Both the position numbers and the translations under genes were made by a program. 64,000 nt of DNA from Gorsachius magnificus (taxonomy: Eukaryota > Chordata > Aves > Pelecaniformes > Ardeidae): positions 16,016,385-16,080,384 of the forward strand of contig CM067084.1 in the NCBI GenBank assembly GCA_034008185.1, in the 5' to 3' direction. This document shows positions 27,106 to 41,300 of this stretch, one piece after another; the stretch's first letter is position 1, and each line of letters begins with the position of its first letter. A model generated the notes under the pieces. The model was given only the letters and a program-made list of their open reading frames with translations, did no database searches and was not told the origin of the DNA.

Positions 27106-30100
27106 TGTTCTATTGTGTTCTACAAATTCAAAAGTCAATACTAGAATTTTTTTCTTTACTTTATATCTTATTTCATAAATACCTTTCTAGCTTTCTTCAT
27201 TATAGTCTATTTTATATTTAAAAACCTTGTATTGCGTATGTAACACTTTGTTTTACAAAAAGCATAGCAGATCCACATAAAAGTTGCAAAAAAATAAAAC
27301 AGCACCTTGATTAAGGGATTTTGTACAAGCTACAGCTTAACCAAACAAAAAAAAAACACTACACCTCAACGGTTTTGTTGTGTATGATAGCAAAATAGCC
27401 AAAGTATTCTTCAATAAAACGAACTGTCTGCCACGATTTATCTGTACAATTCCATCACAGTTCTTGCCTGTTATGTTACACTTTTCAAAAATATGTCATT
27501 AAGCTGCCATAAAAGTCATTGCAAATTGTTTTTTCTCCCAAACATAATAGCTTATAATCTAATTTTAATTTTTTTTTTTTTTTAAGGTTTTCGTATTCCC
27601 TAAAGATTTTTGTCTTAGATTCTTAAGGAGAGTATGACATTTGCTGTCTGAATACTTTGTAGTAATATCTGGCATCTCTACAGCATTTCTGTCTGAGAAT
27701 CTCTGAGCTTTTAATAGGTTTGTCTTTACAGTACCTTGAAAGGCTGACATATTTATTTGTCTCTCTTGCAGAAATAGATAGTTAGAAGTAGACTTTTAAA
27801 GAAATAGATTTTATAATTTCAGTGAAAAACTACAAGACTTTTTAGAAAAAAAAAAGACACAAAGCCTTCTGTGCTGTCAGAACCTATGTTATTAAAACCC
27901 TGACCCTTGATGGCTCCACAAAAGCAAAGAACAAGAGTGAGGCCTTCTGGTTTTCATTCCAATTTTTTTAACTACATGGACTGTCCTCTTCACAAATCAA
28001 AAGACTTCATAAGTGTTACTGATGACAGAAACAACTAAGTAAGTGAGAAAATATCACCAAATTAAAAATTAGATTTTTATTTCTCCTGGTGATCCCTCCT
28101 TATTTTTTGCCAGTGTACATATGAACATTGGTTTTGTTCATAAAGGGCTTCGTATGCATCAAATTAAATTCAGTACTTAAAACTGGCTTTGCTAATGAGC
28201 TAAATGTATTTGTGACAAAAGCTAGGAATAGGCTGGTTTGGAAAGTTGTTTGCAGGGTTAATAAAAGTAACATCATATAGGAAGAGATCACAAGAGGAAT
28301 GACAGAAAATCAGGGTGAAAAAGGAGAACCAGAGAGAAGGAACAGGAGCTGGGAGAACAAATCACACATTAGGGAAAGGAGTTGAAGAAACCTAAGAATG
28401 GGCCACAGAGCCAATAGGTGTGAATTTGTAGGCCTACTGGACAAGTTGTATTTCTGCTCATCACATCGAGATCAGCTACTTCCACCAAAACAAAGGACAG
28501 AATAGCCATAAATCATCTTTCTCTCCTCCAAAAGCCAAGATTTTCAGAGAGCACAGAGAGTTTCCCTCCCCACTGCTTACATCTCTCATTTGCTGACACC
28601 TCTCTGGATAGAATGATACCAGCTCCTAGCTAGTCTGAATTATATAGGCAAATCTTCGGACAGGAATTTTAATCTCCACCATATCTTCTTCCAACAACCA
28701 CAGGTAAATATCCTACAATGCTGCATATCAGACATTTTCAAAACATCGTACCTATATCACTACTAGTACACAAGCTATTCTAAAGCAGTACAGAAACACT
28801 GTCTTGAACAGCTGAACACCTCTGCTGCTGCCACTGCCATCAATCGCGATACGTAAGGAAATGAGCTTTGAAAAGTCTGTCTTAAGTCTCACGTAACAAG
28901 CTGAGAGTGAACTAGTCACCCCATTATTTTCTTTGCAGCTAGAATCTTTTGTTCTTCCACTCTTCTAATGCCAACACTGGATTTCTCCTCCATTGGTTAG
29001 GGCAAAAAAATCCAATGCACCTACAAAATCTGCTACTTGTTTTCAGTCTGGTTATCTCTTTGCTGTCTTTCCATTTCTTTCTTATAAAGCTACAGAGATC
29101 TTTTCCCCCCTATAATCCTTACGACTTGACTTGTGAAGAAGGCTCTTTCCAGTCCCCTAAAACAAGCCACCAAACCATTTGTGCATCAGAGCTAAGTGAC
29201 AATGTTCATTTTCACCCTCAAATACCAAAAGACTTGGGAGCCTTTCGGCTTCCAAATATAATGCTTCTCTCCACCACATCACCACAGCTACAGCAAGCAA
29301 AGGTGCTAACTGGCTTGCCTGTCTTCCCTTATTAATGGAAGGCTACTGCTGACAGAAGGCTTTTGATAAAGATTTATTTCCTCTGGAATGCCCCAACCAT
29401 CAAACCCAGCCCCCACCTACTCATCTACCAGGCATACTGCAAAGTAATACAAATGGCTAACATGGTAGAGCTTGGAAGGCATGCCTAACAGCTGCTAGGA
29501 CTAGAAATTTGAAAAGTGGTATAGATCACAGGGTCAGTGATCAAACAATGTATAGGAAGATTTAGTTTTGCTTTGGACAATTTTACATTTCCTCTTTTGA
29601 GTAACTGTTCAGCTGTTGTATTCTTATACACAGCTCAAGAGTACTTAAAGCTTAGATACACTTTTTTGGTATACCATATGTTTGAACCATCAGGAAAACA
29701 AACACTGGTAGATTGTATAATTACTGTTAAACACTGACAGTTAAATAATAAAGATTTTTAGCTTACCTGGGTTTGTACTTACAATCTCAGAACATTAACT
29801 TTTTCAATGACGAACACAGTTTAATCAGAATTCTTAGTATCAGCTTTGGTGACCACACCTTCCTCAGCCAACAAAAGGAGAATATTTTATTTTGTGCCCT
29901 CAGACATGTATCAATTAAAAAAACAGATCCTTGTAAGAGCAACAAAAATGTCTTCCTTTTATCATCTCTCAGCCAAATTTTCCAACTGATATGCAGCAAA
30001 ATCCCCCATCCATGTAGCTTCTAATGATGTAGACTCTCTTTCTAAGCACTTGACCAAACACTTAATCACTCTGTCCCAGAACAATAAAATACAGCTCTCG

Positions 30101-30817
30101 CATAAGGCTTTTCAGCACTGATAAACACTTCACAAAGTTGCCATTATCCATTACTGCTAACCCCAGAGACACGATATCCCATTCTGCTTTACCCAACGGG
30201 GTAATGGCAGAGCTAAAAATAGAATCAGTGTTGCCTCGGCCCCAGGTGAGTGTAATTCTACCATGCCATAGTGCCTGATATTTCTTTGAGAATAACCCAA
30301 GTCCAAACAGACATTCAACAGTCACTTCTAGTTTGATAAAGAAAACCTAAAACCCTCTACACGGTCGTAACACAGTCAACTACCACAGCTTGTGTGTGCT
30401 GTGCTTCAAGAAACCCAAAGCGGTCTTCAGAGCACTTATTGAGGGTGTGCCTGTCCTCTACAGCAGCAGGGCACTTCACAGACTAATTAGCTCATGTGGA
30501 GCTCCCTCGCTATATTGCTTCTGAGCAAGCTCATTTATCTTCATATTACATTATGCAGTGTAGATAGACCCTCAGACAAATCAATTTCTCTAGGTAAGGG
30601 ATACAGACTTGACAAGGCAAAAGCAAGGTAAGAGACATTATTACGAATAAATGCTCTCACAGTACAATCACTTATATTTCCAGTTGACTCCCAGGTTTAA
30701 ATTCTTCATATATCAGAATGGATTTAAATTAAAGTAGGAAAAAATGCATTGTTCTGCTCATGTCAGAAAGAGAAATATATCAATAACAGCTTAGGTGAAA
30801 TTTGATGAGGAGAGACC

Positions 30818-30880
30818 ATAGAATCATAGAATGCTTTGGGTTGGAAGGGACCTTTAGAGGTGATCTAGTCGAACCCCCAG
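30818..30880 (-). mobile_element. CR1 LINE 3' end fragment (about 63 bp)
   Basis: ATAGAATCATAGAATGCTTT followed by GGTTGGAAGGGACC and GTGATCTAGTCGAACCCCC is the reversed 3' end of a CR1. It is heavily truncated. It lies 77 bases left of the solo LTR at 30958. Confidence 0.9.
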
Positions 30881-30957
30881 ATGTGAGAAGGTCTTCTCCC
30901 CTAGCACGAGGAATGTAATTTGCTGTTCTTCAGAAGAAAATTTAACAATAGTCTGAA

Positions 30958-31523
30958 TGACATGGTTTAACCCCAGTTGGCAACCAACACAGCCACTCAC
31001 TCACCTTCCCCCCCCACCCCGCCCCCAGGTGGGACAGGGGAGAGAATCAGAAGGGCAAAAGTAAGAAAACTTGTGGGTTAAGAATAGTTTAACGTTTGAA
31101 ATAAAATAATAATAATAGTTTTAAAATGTAATTAAAAGAAAAACAACAAAAAGAGAGAAAGAAACAAAACCCCAGAAAAAAAAGTGATGCAATTGCTCAT
31201 CATCCACCAACCAATGCCCAGCCCGGCCCCAAGCAGCAATTGCTGCCCTCGGGCCAATTCCCCCAGTTTATATACTGGGCATGACGTCATATGGTCTGGA
31301 ATATCCCTTGGCCAGTTTGGGTCAGCTGTCCTGGCTATGCTCCCTCCCAGCTGCTTCTTCTTCAGGGCATGGGAAGCTGAAAAGTCCTTGACTTAGTATA
31401 AGCACTGTTTAGCAACAACTAAAACATCAGTGTGTTATCACATTGTTCTCATGCTAAATCCAAAACACAGCACTATGCCAGCTACTAGGAGGAATTAACT
31501 CTATACCAGCTGAAACCAGGACA
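30958..31523 (-). mobile_element. Solo LTR of an avian endogenous retrovirus (older copy)
   Basis: Read on the minus strand, this 566-bp unit starts TGTCCTGGTTTCAGCTGG and ends GGGGTTAAACCATGTCA, so it has TG...CA termini. It belongs to the same family as 51825-52401. A TATA-type TATATAAA (minus strand, 31267-31274) and a perfect CRE TGACGTCA (31282-31289) remain. At the position of the ATTAAA signal of the other copy this one reads GTTAAA (31088-31093). The flanking pentamers CTGAA and CAGAG do not match well, suggesting an older insertion. No internal viral genes remain. It lies in sense orientation within SLC10A7 intron 4. The family assignment (ERVL-like) rests on general avian repeat knowledge. 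Confidence 0.9.
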
Positions 31524-31849
31524 CAGAGAAGCATCAAATTCCAAAAATATGTTTGCATTTGAAACTTTCTCAAATTTGGCAATAAATTTGCCACACACTT
31601 TGTCTACATTGGGTGTGTTTAAAGGGTGTTTCTCTCATACCTTCCTAGAGCCTGACTGAGAACTCTCAATTCCCAATTCTTGATTCACACTGTCTCTAAA
31701 AATCACTAACAAGGTATGCATTTTTACATTCCTCCAACACCAGTTTTGTACAGAAGAAACAGAGGTTCAAGCTTATTTTGTCAGTGATTTATACAATTAC
31801 TTACACAAGCCTCACATGATAGAAAGTTTCCATTTTTCGGCTGGTAAAA

Positions 31850-31860
31850 ACACACACACA
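31850..31860. repeat. Short (CA)n tract
   Basis: A CA dinucleotide run of about five and a half units, followed by a C/A-rich stretch. Confidence 0.8.
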
Positions 31861-33434
31861 CCCACCACCCCAGAAGAATACTACCACAAAAAGTTGAACT
31901 CTAATGGTCAAGAAACTGAAGTACCGCTCTCACTCCTGCACACAAATACTGTATGATATTGCCTTCAACTAACCAATCATACCTTGTTTTTTTTCCAGAG
32001 GATCTTTTCCTTGTTCTAAGGATAGGACAGACAGTGCTAACACTGAATGAGCACTCATTCAATACTTCATTTCATACCCACTGTTCACTATGTGGCATCT
32101 TTGTATAATTTACAGCACCTAAATCTAGAATCATAACTAGAAAACTTCTCATTTCTCTGCTGATCACTGTTTTGTACCTGAATTATTTCCTTATAATAAC
32201 TAATTACTCCACAGCACCTCCATCAGACAATTTTATGATACTTGTTTTCAGGTGGCAAAATGGGAGACAGTGATGTGCATTGGGACTGTCCATAATTAGA
32301 GATGCTTGACTCGAGATGCTTTGGTCTCTCTTCAGAGGACAGAGCAATTAAACAGCACTTTGTCAGTACAAAGTACAACTTCAATCTATTTCAGTGCTAT
32401 CATGTGTTTTCAAAGCTGACATTAACCAGTCCCAAGAGTCTGAACTCAGAAAATGAGAAGTACACAACTAATGGCCATATTTAAAAAAACGTGGTTGAAG
32501 TGACTCACACAACCTCATGCAGGAGCTCTGTGGCTGAATTAAGATTTGGCTGTAACCCTCCACAACAGCAACTCAGCAGCCCAAGCTTTAAAGCCACTCT
32601 CTTTTAGTGTTATTCTCTCCCTTCCTCACCTACTAGGTCTCACCCACCTTCAGTAGTTACAAGGAAGCAGATCTAAAGGAAACAACCTCATTAATTAGTA
32701 TACCTGGATTAATTTCCTAAATGCTGTCTACCTGGTCCTCCTGTAAATAGCAAGTGTTTTGTGGATAAAGAAAGAGTCTGAAATTACATCAGCGAATGCT
32801 ATTTTAAGGCAGAAATATAACATGACCAAATTGAGTTCGCACAAACAATTTCAATTGTGGCATTTCCTATCTGTTGAGAACTTTGCATTGCATCACTGTC
32901 AGAGAATTCCAGGTTCCCAGAATTTTCATTTCATGCAGTCACAAATAACAGTGTAAGATTTAAATTGATTTTTATGTCTCCATCATCACTTGCTACATTT
33001 GCAGCCTCAGGCTTGAGGAACTCCTACTACAGGGCCTCTTACTACTAAACACCATCCAAACCATCACTGCAAGGGCAATTCTTTGGCACAAAGCTAATGG
33101 TCTATGAGGTAACCAGTACACAGCATGTGAACAGTATGCGGTTAGGAATTACAGTGCAGCAACAAGCAGAAATGTCCTAACACCATTTTTTATCAGAAAC
33201 TTTTCTATCATCTCAGAAAACTTGAGCTTCTTTCAGTTTGAACAACACCAGCAGATAACACTATTTCCCTTGTTCGACACCAGCATAATACTCAAGCTTT
33301 GATTCTAAAAGTTTTTACAAACCACAACAGCATCACATTGCAATCAGTGTTTTCCCACACGAGCTCATCAGAAATAAATATTTGTTTGAACTTCTGTTTA
33401 AAAAAAGCATTCAAGAAAAAAAATCAAAACTCAC

Positions 33435-33510
33435 CTCATTTCCACCAACAGCTTTGGTTAAAATCACTGCAGAAGACACAGGAGGTGGCATGCAGCCTAC
33501 TGTTTGCAAG
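33435..33510 (-). CDS. SLC10A7: SLC10A7 coding exon 4 (about residues 107-132)
   Basis: This 76-nt exon has a CAG acceptor at 33513-33511 and a GTGAG donor starting at 33434. Its first base completes a glycine codon begun in exon 3. The next 25 codons include [20 protein letters not shown], which is nearly invariant in vertebrate SLC10A7. In the bile-acid:sodium symporter fold this stretch corresponds to the first interrupted crossover helix next to the substrate and ion site. That assignment is family knowledge, not shown here. The exon ends in phase 0 after GAG. No frameshift or stop is present. The donor and the polypyrimidine tract are both good. The open frame on the opposite strand over this exon is a shadow. 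Confidence 0.95.
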
Positions 33511-36500
33511 CTGAAAACAACAAAAAGAAACATTACATTCCCCACACAATGCAAACACCATGCAATCTAAAACCTTAAATACCAAATAGCTGAGTAGAAA
33601 CAATCATCTTATCACCTGCGCAACCCAGGCTGCTTGAGTTACAGTTACAGCCCTGCACCAGCTGGCAGGATTTCTATGCCATCTCTTACCAACCACCACA
33701 GTGAAGAGTCACACCACCATTTAAAAACCCACTTAACCTCCCTGTGACTCCATTTCCCCACCTGTAGTACTGTATCTAGCATTCACAAAGATATCTACAC
33801 ATCTGTCACAAAGATAACTATATCATGTGTCCTGGTGCAGTAAAGTTTGTCGCATGTTTTGAGGTACCTGTAGCTATTTGGAAAAAAAAAAAAAGAAAAT
33901 GAGGTTGTAAACCCTTATTTTCTTGAAAAAGCTGTTCAGTGATAGAAGAGTAAGAACCACCATGCTCACTATTTCAGGTTCTCACTATACTTTGTTCTTC
34001 ATCAATGCCTACTAAAAAAAAATAATTACAATTAAGCTTTTTATTGCCTGAACATTAAAAGCTTATCAAATGTTTAATTTTCATGCATGTTTTCATTTCT
34101 TGGTAAAATCACTTGACTTCCATTAATCAACATATCAAAATCTTTCTCCTGCATTTTAGAAGTCTAAAACACGCTATTATCTGTCATTTTTTCCATTGTT
34201 TGTGCAGCAAAGTTATCAATGTATATAGAAAATGCTGTTGCAAAGTAAGAAAAGAAATGGTGACCCTTCTTTTGTTTTCAAAGACAGTCCACAGGAAGTG
34301 GTTACTACAAAAATTAGTTGTATCAAATCCATAATTAGAAACAAGAAGAACATACCACAATAGATTACAATTAAATTTGGGACTAAGTAAAATAGGCCTC
34401 CTGAAGACAAACTATGTTGCCTTAGAAGGAACAGTAAGGCATGAAATGAAACCCCAAAAGCATGGAATCTACATATGTTTGCAAGCCCTGGAGTTTGAGA
34501 CAGTATTCTAGTTCAGATTAATTAGTAGCACTGAACTACTTTGCACTTGTAACTGTGTTAGTCCATCCCCGAGAAACGCAGAGTCAAAAAGCTATAGCAA
34601 ACAGAAGTAGGAAATCCAAACAATAGGGAGCATATTATAGCACAATCGATATGCTGCAAATATACAAAAAGCTTAAATAGAAGAAACAGGTAAATGACAA
34701 TGATGGTATTCAGCTTGTCAGCTACAGACGCTGTGGGAAAGGAAAGAGACAACCAATGTAAGCGTTACATAAATGCAATCACAAAGCGCTAAGCACCACC
34801 TTGGAAGTACACTGTAACTTTAGCTTACAGCGAAGTAAGCTATGAAGCAGGGAGTTGTCAGCACTTAGGATAATCTCATATTGAAAAGAAAAGAAATACA
34901 GGAAAAAGAAGTAGTGTGTAAAGTTTGGAAATGCATGTGAAAATATACAGCAGACAAACAGATGGCAATTCTGATGTCCATCCCCTACATCGGTTGTGAT
35001 ACTGTTATCTCTCTTCTACGTGGTCTCTTGGCAGTCAGCTCCTTGAACTTCTCACCGGCACTAGTAAGAGGTGGATTAAGTTCAAAGTTATCCAGAGAGG
35101 TATGAAATGTGTGCAAGAGCATTCATCTCAATTGGCAGGGATTTTCCACACTATAAGAGCAAGATTTAATAACACAATCTCTGTGAAGCCTCTCAAATTT
35201 AAAATAATACATTTGGATTTTAAAGAAAGAAAATAAAACCATAGCTTGATAGTGAAAATATTCCTCATATGAAAATATCAATCTACAAAAAAGCCTGGTA
35301 CACACTAAATGGAAATACTTTTAATCAGGTGTATTGAAACATGCACTTGACAACTTTTTTTTTTTCTTGCTTTGTATCAACTACATGTAACACTACCAAT
35401 ATACAAACAAATTCCTCTAAGGGCCAACAGATTATTATAGATAACAACCACCTGAAACATTCCCCTGGTTCAGGCCATGCCACAAGCACTAACACTAGAA
35501 GTCCAAAAACTTGCTGAAGGGCAATAAATAATACCTGTTCTGCTAATACATTACAGACAACCAAGCAGCAGGGTCTGAAGTGACATGGTTTAGATATGGA
35601 ACTACCAAAGCCGTATCTTGTACCAGATCTTTGCATCTCATGCCTTACCACCTGTGTTGTAAATGCTATACGCTGAATGGCAGGAGCAGTGAATCTGTGC
35701 AAACATGGGTAAGTTGCTTCATGCTCCTTTTCAAAGAGATCCTATCAATGCAAAACCTAGGCAGCTAACAAAAAATTAACTTAAAAGATGCTTTTGGATG
35801 ATGTCAGTTTCTGCTCTATTTTATATATTTCAAAATAACTGCAAAACAACAAACCTCCTAATATCATCCCAGACAGAGAGGGAAAAAAAAGACCCCAACT
35901 GTAGAAACACGGATGAAAAGCTGGTACCACCTGAATCTGCCTCCCAAATAACATTTACAGAAAAACACACCATTACAGAGGATGGGAGAATCTACCATTC
36001 ATTCTGAAGCAAAAAATTAACTGTGGACTTGACCGTGCCCTTTAGGCATAACCCTGGGCAGAGAGTAGTGGAGAACCACAGTCTCCAGGGGAGCCACCCT
36101 GCCAAGGGTACTGCATGCCCTTGGGAGCATATGCCTATTTTTCCAGGCTTTTGTGAGGACTATCAACTGGCTCCCGCCACAAGCTGCGATAAACACGCAC
36201 AATGAAGAAGGAACTTTGCCAAAGCTTGTCTTGTTCCCCTCTCCCACTGTTTTCATAAGGGTACTTCAGTGGTTTTAGGGAATAAAAACTACAGTTGTGG
36301 GGTATTAGGATGAACATCTCATTACACAGAGCAGCCAAGGCACAGGCAGTTCCTCACATCCGCTCCTCACTCTCCTTTCATGTACCCATATAGGGGCATA
36401 CAAGTACTTGCTTTAAAATGTGTTATCCTAAAATTAGGACAGAGCTCTGTACCTTCTGCACCTGCATAGCACCAAAGGTACAGCTCCCATCAGGCTCCCT

Positions 36501-36558
36501 TTGCAGGGGATGCCTTCAGAGCCACACAACAGCTGCTGCTCTAAGCATGCATGAGCAC

Positions 36559-36616
36559 AGTTGGACTTGACGATCTTAAAGGTCTTTTCCACCCTAAACA
36601 ATTCTATGATTCTATG
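36559..36616 (+). mobile_element. CR1 LINE 3' end fragment (about 58 bp)
   Basis: The segment reads GTTGGACTTGACGATCTTAA, GGTCTTTTCC and ends ATTCTATGATTCTATG, the CR1 3' terminus in forward orientation. Only the extreme end remains. It lies within SLC10A7 intron 3, antisense to the gene. Confidence 0.9.
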
Positions 36617-36916
36617 TCCCAAACAGTGGTATTTATCAAGAAAGCACTCTTAAAAAAAACCAAAACAAAACACCAAAAAAACACCCAAAAGACCCTTCAA
36701 TCTGACCATTCGTTGAATGAAGTGACAGTACACCACAGTTACTGCACTAAAAGATAAAACACAGCCAAACCAGAAATAGTACTCAAGGAACAAGTGCTTG
36801 AACCATATACAAGTATACTAGCTCACTGGTAAAACACAGACACACCTGCATGAAAAATGAGGCTAGTTTAGGCTCCACGTTTGGGGAAATACACATAAAT
36901 GTGTTTCTTTTAAAAA

Positions 36917-37000
36917 AATATATATACATGCATATGTAGTTTTATATGCAGTTTCACAGGTGTGTACGTGTATACATACATACACATATACTTGTGCATG
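36917..37000. repeat. AT/GT-rich simple-sequence stretch
   Basis: Alternating purine-pyrimidine sequence made of ATATAC, GTGTAC and ATACATAC units. It is a degenerate microsatellite. Confidence 0.7.
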
Positions 37001-38262
37001 TAACAGATCATGTCCCTTAAATACTAAGAACCGAAGTGGCGTAAGAGTCATAGGAAAGAAGGGACGAGAAGTGGGGCAAGGAACAAAAACAATAAAAATC
37101 CCTTGCACCTTGCACTTCAGAAACTGAGACTCCTACGGATTAGGAAGCAATTTTTGCTCACTGTGGAAAACCATGTCTCTGTTCTAGCTAAGAAAAAAAC
37201 TTCACAATGGCTTTACTTTAAAGAGTAACCTTTACTGTGAGTATCAAAATGCAAATGGACATTGCATAGCATCCTTGTTACTTCCTCAATGTACTAATAC
37301 TGTTAAACAAAACAGTGCTAACTTTTAAATGATGTCATCTCAATTTCACCTTCTCCGTGTCATTTGGACCACTTCACACTTGGTGGAACACCTGGAGAAG
37401 CCTCTTAAAAACAAAACAAAATGCTCTTTTAGGTTTAGGCTTTGTAAAAACATGAACACGAGCAGCTTTATCATTAAACTTGTAGGACAAGGAACTCTCC
37501 CCAAGCAATGTTTCACCAAGCAGTAAGAAACAATGAGGATTTTTTAAAGTAGTTTCCTAAAATAATTTATTTTTGCATTCAAACATTCCAGTATAGCTGC
37601 ATGCTGCTAGGTATTGACCTCTGATTCTGAAAAAAGCTTTTTATTTTTTTGATTTTTCATAACATCTATCGCTAGTGCACCATCAGTGCAGCTTTAGAAG
37701 CACACATTGGCAAATTATACCGAAGATTTAAAACATGTTTTCATGGTAACTTAGCTTCTGCTTATCTCAACGTTCTCCTCCTACAAAACTTTACTCTCCT
37801 TTTTTTTTTTTCCTACACACATAATTTAGTTAGGAGCAGATACTGAACCCCAATCTAGACACATGCAAGGGATGATCAATACAGACTGTTTAAAAACAGG
37901 AAGGAACACCAGTTCGTGGCATACACAGTATTTATTCACTGACTTATGTTTTTCCTTCAGCACTCCTTTTCTTTCCTCCTCATCCTCCTTAAGACCCAGC
38001 ACAGCACTTTAGCTGTGTTTTGTGAAAGAGAAAGCTAACCTGTTGCAAGCTCCATAACTGACCAGACTTTCTAAAAATGAGACCAGGTTCCTGAAAGGAT
38101 AATCTAGTGCATGTACTGTGTTTTGGACAGCAAAGTGCTGAAGCACAAAAACAACCACCAAAATCTGTTCACAATACAAGTCTTAAAACACCCATTGCAG
38201 GATAAACAGCCCTTTAAGAAGACAGCTACAAATATATTTCACCCCATTATGCTTAAACATAC

Positions 38263-38399
38263 CCTTTTAAAAGCCATTCATTTATAGGTGTGATTGATAA
38301 TAGCTGAAGAAAGAGCCATATTGCTGTTGGGAAGAACACAAGTGTAAAAATCTGGACAAAAAGGTGTAGTTTCACATGCATCAAAGCACTTGTCAGCTC
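38263..38399 (-). CDS. SLC10A7: SLC10A7 coding exon 3 (about residues 62-107)
   Basis: This 137-nt exon follows a long pyrimidine tract and a CAG acceptor (38402-38400), and ends at a GTATGT donor (38262-38257). It encodes 45 full codons, starting [20 protein letters not shown] and ending with INEWLLK, plus two bases of a glycine codon. This matches vertebrate SLC10A7 closely. The segment is strongly hydrophobic and corresponds to about the third membrane span, followed by the loop with the conserved SITPINEW. Phase 0 at the start and phase 2 at the end fit exons 2 and 4 exactly. The open frame reads through into the flanking introns, so only the part between the splice sites should be counted as coding. 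Confidence 0.96.
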
Positions 38400-41300
38400 C
38401 TGCAAAAGAAAAAGAAGAGAGGAAGTTGCAGTCATAACAGCTGAAGTAAGATCATGTTTGTGCTTTTAAAACTAGGATTATCTTTATAACACAAAGAGAG
38501 TGCATGTCAAAAAGGCACCTTTAGGGATCATCTGATCTCCTCTTTAATAATGAAGTACATCCAGACAACATAAAAGCTCTGTCTGCTCCTGGGCATTTTT
38601 CCAAAAGAATTGTCCACCACTTCAATAATGGCGTAGCTCCCGTAACAGCAGCGTTCCAGCAGGCAGCCTTAGCACTTTGTCACCGTTTCAAAACCTGTGT
38701 TAACTATGCTGACGGCCTGTTTACTTTATTGACTGCTGATATCAAGAAAGGAAACCACCTGTAGTGTCCACTTGATTTCAGGTTTATCTAGTCTAAAGAG
38801 AGCCATAAACTGTGATGCTCATTTATACCTTGACAAAGGGATGTTTACATTACAGTCATAATCTGTGGTGGGTTTTTTTTAAAGGAAAAGACTAACAAAC
38901 ATAAAAAGCAAAGTAATCTGTAGCAGATTTTGATTATTTATTGTATCAACAGATAGGAAATTTATAGAAAAAAATTAGGCTGATGAAGAATAGCAAAGAA
39001 AGAATATCAAGACCATAATAAGCTAACAACAGCTAAGTCATAAAATTCAGAAAAATACAGTGCAAAACACCGATGGAGATTGAGAAAAAAAAACAAAACA
39101 CATTGCATTTTAAATAGTGTAAATCACCTCCAGAGAGGTGATCAAGTATCCTTACACAATAAATTCTTCAGTGTGTGTCTGTTTCTCTCTTTTCAGGCAC
39201 TCCAAGGACCTTCTACAGAGGGTTTGAGTACAAGGAAAAAGCCTGGTGCATTTCAGCTCATTTCAGCTCTTACAGATTGAGAGGAAAAATTCTTTTTCCT
39301 CTCTCAAAATAACTTGCACTCTTTCCAAGTAAACAATGCAACAGGAAAAGAACTGATGGCACTTTTATTCAAAACCTAATTTGCTAGGATTCTCCAGCTA
39401 TCTGACACCCCAGATGCATTAAAAAAAAAAAAGGTAAGAATATAAAACAGTGTATTTCCATGTACAGTAATGCAGCAGCCCATCTTCAAATGCCACCCTC
39501 TCTCAGCTTCAAAACAGTTGAACCTTTATGAAACACAATCAAATATTGCATTTTCAACCATCCAAATGCACATCGATGTAATATACATCTGGAATTACTA
39601 GCAATTCAGTACCATGTCCTTTTTACTTTTTTCTTGTAATAAAATTATCTCCCAAATTTGGGTTAGGGAAAGAAACCTTCCACAACAAAATAGACTTCTG
39701 TTCATATTCTATCCTTAAAGTTATATGTACATCTTGATCCAGTTTTACCAAGAAAGTATAATTATATTCAGTGCTTGGTTAACTGAATGAAACAACTTTT
39801 TTTTTTTTTAAATAAAGGAAGCTCTAAAGCAGGCTAGAATCACTCTGCATAAAAAAAAAAATAGGCCTTCTTCACATAACCTGTCACAGTACCTATGGCC
39901 TTCTGAATAGCTTCACTGTAGTACTATTTCATCCCATCTCAAAAATAAAGCAAAAATAAAATGTCTAGTAGTAGAAACACAACCTGCGCGGGAAGAAAAG
40001 ACACCTGGAAATACACACATAAAACTGTATGTTTAAAAAGTAAATAATACAATTGAAAAAAAACAAAGCAAGTGACTTCTTCCAGCAAAGCTGCCAATTC
40101 CTCCTTCTTTCCTGCCAAGTCACCTCCAGCCCCAGATTTCCTAGTGGACCAATCTTTGAAGGCACCATCACACATACAGAAGTGCCCTTTTAATTTAGCA
40201 TTTTTACATCTGGAAAGGACCTTAAAAACAGATGATTTTAGAAAACTGTGTGATATTTTCAAAAGCAAAATCCAAGATAAAAAGTTGGGAAAGACTGGTT
40301 AGAGCTTCCAGGGTGCAAGGAAGGCGATTACAACACAGCCAACCTAGTGCCTGAAGGAATGCTGTATTAGTGGAACAGGTCTTTGCAGATCTAAATTACC
40401 AGTCTTCAAAATGTCCCTAGTGATTGCCTTTTAGAACAGTTACTCCTTAGACTGTACCATCATAGAACAAACACTGAGGCAAACAGCCTTCACCCTTTTA
40501 AGCAATCTACAAGGCCTTGTCCCAAAATACATCCATCACTGGAGCCCTCAAAAAGGCAGAAGTCTCAGAAAAGTTACTGGAAGCCGCTAGTTATGGCTCT
40601 GTTTCTGCACACCAGGTAGAACAGGTTGCCTTGTCTCTCCCAGTACTTCAAACCCTTCAGAGAGCTTATCCTAGCCTCTTGCTGGTCAATGTGGGTCCCT
40701 GGTGCCATCCAGTCGTGCTCAGATGGTCATAGCTGGACTCCTCTGGGCAAATACCCACACAGAGCAAACAGTGTTTTCAGTGGCTTGCCAAATTCCTCAT
40801 TGAAATGGATAACTCAAGTATGTGATTTAATTTCTGGGGCCCTATAGGAGGTATTTGCTTTAAAAGAGCAAGCTATCCAGTCACTGAAAACTGAAAGAGC
40901 ATTATATTAAGGTGGAATCAAATGTTCTTGTCATTCCTGGACACAGACTACTTCTACAAATGTAAGAGGAACTCAGTAACCTCTAGATTTGAAAATGTAA
41001 CAAGGCTATGCGCTGACAGACTCGCCCTGAACGTTGCCAATTATTTTGTAAAATGCTTTCTGTTAGCAAATTTTTGAGTATGTGCTTTCACAGCAGATAA
41101 AACCAGAAGTGTAACCTTAAAAGAGCATCAGCTACTTCTAATTTTGTCAGAGTTATCAGAAGGACTCCATTAACACTGACATAACTTTTTATCGTTTCAT
41201 AAAGCATACCGAACGCTAGTTTCCATCCAACTAATATATTATCCAAGGTAGAACAGCTGACACACAGGTCAAGAACTAATAAAGATAAAAGCAGAAACCA

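Larger units (their letters stand above)
1..33434 (-). other. SLC10A7 intron 4 (5' part)
   Basis: More than 33 kb of mostly AT-rich sequence follows the exon 4 donor. I found no further SLC10A7 exon. The stretches 1-6660, 8870-26340, 27106-30817 and 31524-33434 contain no recognised gene or repeat except the simple repeats and GC-rich blocks listed separately. Exon 5 could be further left, outside the window, or be missed by eye. Open frames of 60-150 codons here have no recognisable domains or splice-bounded limits and are treated as chance. Confidence 0.75.
33511..38262 (-). other. SLC10A7 intron 3
   Basis: This is about 4.75 kb of AT-rich intronic DNA between exons 3 and 4. It contains a short CR1 3' end (36559-36616) and an AT/GT-rich simple stretch (36917-37000). 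No coding signal was recognised otherwise. Confidence 0.85.

Noticed and set aside
38511..38556. CR1-like stretch (GGCACCTTTAGGGATCATCT)
   Set aside because: It resembles a reversed CR1 3' end but lacks the terminal repeat and the CCAACC block, so it is too diverged to annotate.
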